In this document: one piece after another, positions 60,601-64,000 of the stretch
Numbering within the stretch: position 1 is the stretch's first letter
Layout: the number at the start of each line of letters is the position of its first letter
NCBI GenBank assembly: GCA_026874595.1
Contig: CM049308.1
Span: 92,321,624 to 92,385,623, forward strand
Reading direction: 5' to 3'
DNA: 64,000 nt
Origin: Sipunculus nudus
Lineage: Eukaryota > Annelida > Sipuncula > Golfingiida > Sipunculidae
The notes under the pieces: model-generated
Databases searched by the model: none
Told to the model about the DNA's origin: nothing
The model's input: the letters and a program-made list of their open reading frames with translations, nothing else
Made by a program: the position numbers and the translations under genes

Positions 60601-63215
60601 CCCTCTGTAGAACCTGCATTTATAATGGATTCTGTGTGACCAAATGAACCCTCTGTAGAACCTGCATTTATAATGGATTCTGTGTGACCAAACGAACCCT
60701 CTGTAGAACCTGCATTTACAATGGATTCTGTGTGAACAAATAAACCCTCTGTAGAACCTGCATTTATAATGGATTCTGTGTGAACAAATGAACTCTCTGT
60801 AGAACCTGCATTTATAATGGATTCTGTGTGAACAAATGAACACTCTGTAGAACCTGCATTTATAATGGATTCTGTGTGAACAAATGAACTCTCTGTAGAA
60901 CCTGCATTTATAATGGATTCTGTGTGAACAAATGAACCCTCTGTAGAACCTGCATTTATAATGGATTATGTGTGAACAAATAAACCCTCTGTAGAACCTG
61001 CATTTATAATGGATTCTGTGTGAACAAAAAAACCCTCTGTAGAACCTGCATTTATAATGGATTCTGTGTGAACAAATAAACCCTCTGTAGAACCTGCATT
61101 TATAATGGATTCTGTGTGAACAAATGAACTCTCTGTAGAACCTGCATTTATAATGGATTCTGTGTGAACAAATAAACCCTCTGTAGAACCTGCATTTATA
61201 ATGGATTCTGTGTGAACAAAAAAACCCTCTGTAGAACCTGCATTTATAATGGATTCTGTGTGAACAAATGAACCCTCTGTTGAACCTGCATTTATAATGG
61301 ATTCTGTGTGAACAAATGAACCATCTGAAATTAAAAAAAACCCAGAACAGTTAGGGTTTACCAAGTTATAAATAACCTTCTATGAATGCTTGTTGTTTTC
61401 CACAAAAATTCTGGTTCAGATGTTATTCAGACTTGTAAGTTTCCTGGAAATCTGACCTTATTGTATTCATTATATGTAAAAAAATGTCCTTAAAAGTGTT
61501 ATTTTGCTTAAGAAAAACCAGTTGCCTCCAACAGAAACCCTGTAATGTTTTCTACTCTGGACTGGTAATTACTGCATCCCTCTTATAGTTGAAAGTGACC
61601 TGTATTTGTCCAGTCTGTGCTTTAATGGTTGAGTTTTCCTGGAACACTCTTAGGCTGGAGTAGAAGCCTGTCTGAGAAACCCTGAAAATATTTGTTTAGA
61701 AAAAAATCCTGAAAAAATATGAATTATTATTTTTAAATCTTTAAAATAAAAAAGCTATCAGTATAAGTACAAATCCTGTAATATCCTGGAAAATGAATGT
61801 ATTTTCTTTAAATTTTGAGAAAAAATCCTGGAAAACTGATTTTTTTTAATGAAATTTGGAAAAAAAAATTCCAGGAGAACTACCTTTTTCTTTAAAAACC
61901 TGAAATAATTACTTTCCTGAGGAATGGGAGCCAGTGATTTCAGTGATATGATCTATACCCAGCTGTCCATGTCGGGTAATCTTTGCCGGGAGTTAACACT
62001 GTGATCCAGTCTGCAGGACATTGATTGTGCTGACCTACTAGTGCTTTATAGGCTGAGTGTTACCAGGTGCTGGAAACAGCTTGTCACCCAGCAAGGCTAA
62101 TGGGTCAGTGGAACTGTGACAAATTTCATCCAGTAAGCACCCCAGCCAGTTACCACTCCAGCCAGTAAGGTATTGATTTACTGGGAAGACTTGGTGTGGG
62201 CAGACTCAGCAATAACGGTGACACCAGATGATTGGGGGGGGGGGGGGGAGGGGTTTTGCAGTGATGGGGAGAGGGATCGTTAATGATCACACCCTATTAT
62301 TGGCCATGGTCATCTATTTGGAGGTAGATTCTATTCAATTGTGTGGCATTTCTTTAGGATGTGTGGCTCTATTTGTTTTTCATATTTACAACATATCTAC
62401 TAAAGTCCTTACTTTAAAAATTAATTCTGATATTAATTTTTTTTTACCTGAGAGTTTCTTGTTTCTACAGTCAGACAAAGAAAAAATCTTGTGTATCTCA
62501 TTTCTCGCAGTCCTGGTCCAAATACAACCTTTCCAAGTAGTCCCAAACGAGCCTTGATTTCCACAAATTAATAAATATTGGACTGATACCGTAGTTTTTT
62601 ATTATGCTAAATATACATAAAAATTAAGCAATGGTTTTTTTTTGGGAGGCCACTGGAATAACTTCTAGAGGCAACCACAGCAAGCCAAACCAATCACTAC
62701 TCTATATCAGGTTCATAGCTGTGTGACCCCTTGTCATATGAATAAATGGGACTGTAACCTTTAAAATGCCCTTAACTGCCCTACTTTCCATTTTGTGTCC
62801 ATTTTGAGCAAAATTGAGCTTTTATATTTTATTCTAAAATGCCTTCCCTATGAACATGATTTTTGTTTCCAGCTGTGTTTTGCAGCTGCCCAGGCAGCAG
62901 AACTTAAAGAAACTTGTTTTATGAATGACATTATTTATATTAAAATTTCAGGTGTCTGATGTTGTTGACTCTCACCAGGGAAGATGTAACAGACAGGTAA
63001 TCCCAGCACTGGGCTTGTCATGGGAGAACCTGGTCACTACTCGTCTGATGCTGCTGAGAACCAGCAGAACAGTCAGTCTCCAGCAGACAGACAGTCACAG
63101 TCTCAATACTGTCAATGCCAATGTCAGGTCCATGGAGGTCATGTTTGCACCACACCTGCCTAATTCTCTGTGTTACTACGTCATAGATAGCGAAGGGGTC
63201 AAAGGGTTGTCTTAG
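51598..63215 (+). CDS. XRCC3: XRCC3, RAD51 paralog for homologous recombination (7 exons, complete)
   Basis: Exons 51598-51646, 52549-52689, 54495-54575, 56115-56237, 56630-56775, 57355-57567 and 62952-63215 join in frame to 339 codons including TAG; human XRCC3 has 346 residues. The N-terminus MEDLPIHPRIISALRRAKL matches the family's start. SLGCQVLDTFLQGG precedes Walker A GHSASGKT at residues 103-110; YVCTED is at 135-140, Walker B LLIID at 202-206, and VVCVNQ near 246-251. The C-terminus has PALGLSWEN and APHLPNSLCYYVIDSEGVKG. XRCC3 pairs with RAD51C in the nucleus and mitochondria to support RAD51 filament function and Holliday-junction processing. All key ATPase residues are present. Introns carry repeats, the largest (57568-62951) a 48-bp minisatellite. 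Confidence 0.96.
51970..52330 (+). repeat. tRNA-derived SINE-like sequence in XRCC3 intron 1
   Basis: Starts with a tRNA-like region: gagctcagc ... aagggtagagtac (A-box-like) and gagttcaaatctcag at 52045-52059 (B-box-like), followed by a non-tRNA body with cacggtgggctcccaccc and gcctggttaataccag. No poly-A tail is obvious. Confidence 0.55.
52549..52689 (+). CDS. XRCC3: XRCC3 exon 2
   Basis: Acceptor acttttcag, donor GTTTTA. Encodes the N-terminal helical domain (KLRDYDSVLSLSPPDLERTA...). Ends one base into a Val codon completed at 54495. Confidence 0.92.
53304..53314. repeat. Poly-G tract in XRCC3 intron 2
   Basis: Short G run after a T run; the remainder of intron 2 (52690-54494) is AT-rich with no further feature recognised. 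Confidence 0.7.
54495..54575 (+). CDS. XRCC3: XRCC3 exon 3
   Basis: Acceptor gttaccatctag, donor GTGAGT. Encodes ELYKNPNLQPKKLSLGCQVL and DTFLQ, the linker leading into the ATPase core. Confidence 0.93.
54976..56009. mobile_element. pogo/Tigger-like non-autonomous element with TIRs (copy 1), XRCC3 intron 3
   Basis: Left end CAGTGGAACCCCAC, right end GTGGTGTTCCACTG, flanked by TA on both sides, as expected for TA-target Tc1/mariner/pogo elements. Subterminal repeats of gtaattttggggtggtcgta occur at both ends. 1,034 bp, no coding capacity. A truncated relative lies at 26637-27254. The right end sits 105 bases before exon 4. Confidence 0.85.
56115..56237 (+). CDS. XRCC3: XRCC3 exon 4 (Walker A)
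   Basis: Acceptor ttgctcaccag, donor GTAAGT. Encodes GFLNRGITEVAGHSASGKTQ with the P-loop and the following helix. Confidence 0.96.
56630..56775 (+). CDS. XRCC3: XRCC3 exon 5
   Basis: Acceptor tactttatacag, donor GTGAGT. Encodes ALYVCTEDVFPNKRLMHMV and IYIEHAAEL; phase 1 to phase 0. Confidence 0.95.
57355..57567 (+). CDS. XRCC3: XRCC3 exon 6 (Walker B)
   Basis: Acceptor gttttgctttcag, donor GTCAGT, phase 0 at both ends. Encodes EDLWDCVQKKVPLLATRGR, IKLLIIDSIAALFRTEFS and ends VVCVNQ. Confidence 0.96.
57568..60320. other. XRCC3 intron 6, unique part
   Basis: AT-rich intron with no exon-like or repeat structure recognised apart from short T runs. Confidence 0.5.
60321..61328. repeat. 48-bp minisatellite, about 21 copies, in XRCC3 intron 6
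   Basis: Unit aacctgcatttataatggat, tctgtgtgaacaaataaacc, ctctgtag. Differences are mostly single bases (aaataaa/aaatgaa, accctc/actctc, gaaca/gacca). Because 48 is divisible by three, the minus strand is open with a 16-codon period in two different frames (60334-60843 and 60966-61364), which is a by-product of the repeat and not evidence of coding. Confidence 0.95.
61330..62951. other. XRCC3 intron 6, distal part
   Basis: A loose ~50-base periodicity of cctgaaaa / cctggaaaa motifs at about 61440-61920, and a poly-G tract at about 62235-62251. No exon recognised. Confidence 0.45.
62952..63215 (+). CDS. XRCC3: XRCC3 exon 7 with stop codon
   Basis: Acceptor taaaatttcag, stop TAG at 63213-63215. 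Encodes VSDVVDSHQGRCNRQVIPAL and APHLPNSLCYYVIDSEGVKG. The loop after VNQ is a little shorter than in the human protein, which accounts for most of the length difference. Confidence 0.95.
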   Translation: MSDVVDSHQGRCNRQVIPALGLSWENLVTTRLMLLRTSRTVSLQQTDSHSLNTVNANVRSMEVMFAPHLPNSLCYYVIDSEGVKGLS

Positions 63216-64000
63216 TGATGGCTGACGGAAATTTGATTCTTTGATAATTTCTTATGTTTAACAATACATTATAAATTGTTTGATTTGCATCAAATTTTTC
63301 AGTCATTATACACTTACATGGTATGTTCGTGAGATTCCAGGATGCTGAAGCCAAAATATTGATAACTGGACATGGGATCATGAATTGTCTAACATTGTAT
63401 TTTTTTTAGTGTTTTACATCATTTTTGTATCATTCTATAATTATCATTATTAAAATGTGTCATCCAAGCTTTACACAGATGGCTGGATTGTTTGAGGTGG
63501 TGGGTAATTTTCAGTTACTGCTACAATAACAAGCCCTGTCCTTTTAGTACTACCAGTACTGTGAGAAATTCTGGCATCCTATTGTATCTGGACACCCAGA
63601 AAAGAGCAGCTGTAAGAGATTTGAGTATCACAGAAACTTACATCCTTGTGCCTAAAAGCCCTTTGTATAATAATATGAGGTATATGTTATGCGACTTTGT
63701 ATTGTGATGTTTGGTTGTACCTTAGTCATTACAAACCTAATCATTGGTGTGTGAATGTATCATGTCTCATACTTATTGGGAGGAAGTTAAAGGACTGCCA
63801 TTATCATCTGTATCATACTTATCATCACATTCTCTGAGGTGCTTACTTATGTCAATAAATGATATTTTAATGTGTTGTCCATGTCATGCAATGGCCAATG
63901 TCTGCATTATTTGAATTACACATTACTGGCCATAAGAAGTACCTGATGAATGGGAGGTTTTATGAATTTATTAATATATATACAATAAACTAGCAGACAT
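63216..64000 (+). other. XRCC3: XRCC3 3' untranslated region and downstream DNA
   Basis: AATAAA at 63854-63859, followed by gtgttgtccatgtc (GT-rich), and another AATAAA at 63984-63989 near the window end. The 71-codon frame at 63492-63707 is not credible. Confidence 0.45.

Noticed and set aside
60334-61364. Two repeat-protein genes on the minus strand (169 and 132 codons)
   Set aside because: They are the 48-bp minisatellite read in two different frames inside an XRCC3 intron; periodicity divisible by three keeps frames open.

Overview
This is a stretch of eukaryotic nuclear DNA from a bilaterian animal. The real genes are split by GT-AG introns, intergenic DNA is AT-rich and full of (TA)n, (TC)n and poly-G tracts, and most of the rest is transposon debris. 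The repeat content (CR1/L2- and Jockey-type non-LTR copies, hAT- and pogo-like non-autonomous elements, a dispersed family carrying 'ctttgtccgtctg' tails) looks like a lophotrochozoan, most likely a mollusc such as a bivalve. That placement is an inference.

Three protein-coding loci are well supported. (1) 709-15330 (+): the 3' part of a class C orphan receptor of the GPR158/GPR179 type, seven phase-compatible exons running from TM2 to a stop codon; the ectodomain and TM1 lie upstream of the window. (2) 27720-28922 (+): a 400-residue arrestin-fold (alpha-arrestin/ARRDC-like) protein in one open exon. (3) 51598-63215 (+): a complete XRCC3 gene, seven exons, 338 residues, with intact Walker A and B motifs. 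The three have no evident functional link.

Region by region: 1-15.9 kb is the receptor gene, whose introns hold a 23-bp array, a foldback inverted repeat, G-tract-rich elements, a 21-bp minisatellite and a long AT-rich palindrome. 16-27 kb is repeat territory: a degraded reverse transcriptase with a YADD motif, a CR1/L2-type copy on the minus strand, a ~155-bp tandem array built around palindromes of the estrogen-response-element type, a 421-bp miniature LTR element with tRNA-like LTRs, and a truncated pogo-like element. 27.3-29.5 kb is the arrestin gene. 30-48 kb has no confident gene; it contains a 2,040-bp hAT-like element with a perfect 8-bp target duplication, a 5'-truncated non-LTR copy with another repeat nested in its 3' tail, and several inverted repeats. 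48.8-49.9 kb is an 84-bp satellite behind a TATA box and two CACGTG boxes. 51.6-64 kb is XRCC3, whose introns hold a tRNA-derived SINE-like sequence, a complete pogo-like element with terminal inverted repeats, and a 48-bp minisatellite of about 21 copies.

The observations most worth following are the miniature LTR element (tRNA-Pro-type primer site, purine tract, 6-bp target duplication, Pol III-type A and B boxes inside its LTRs) and the tandem array of inverted AGGTCA half-sites.
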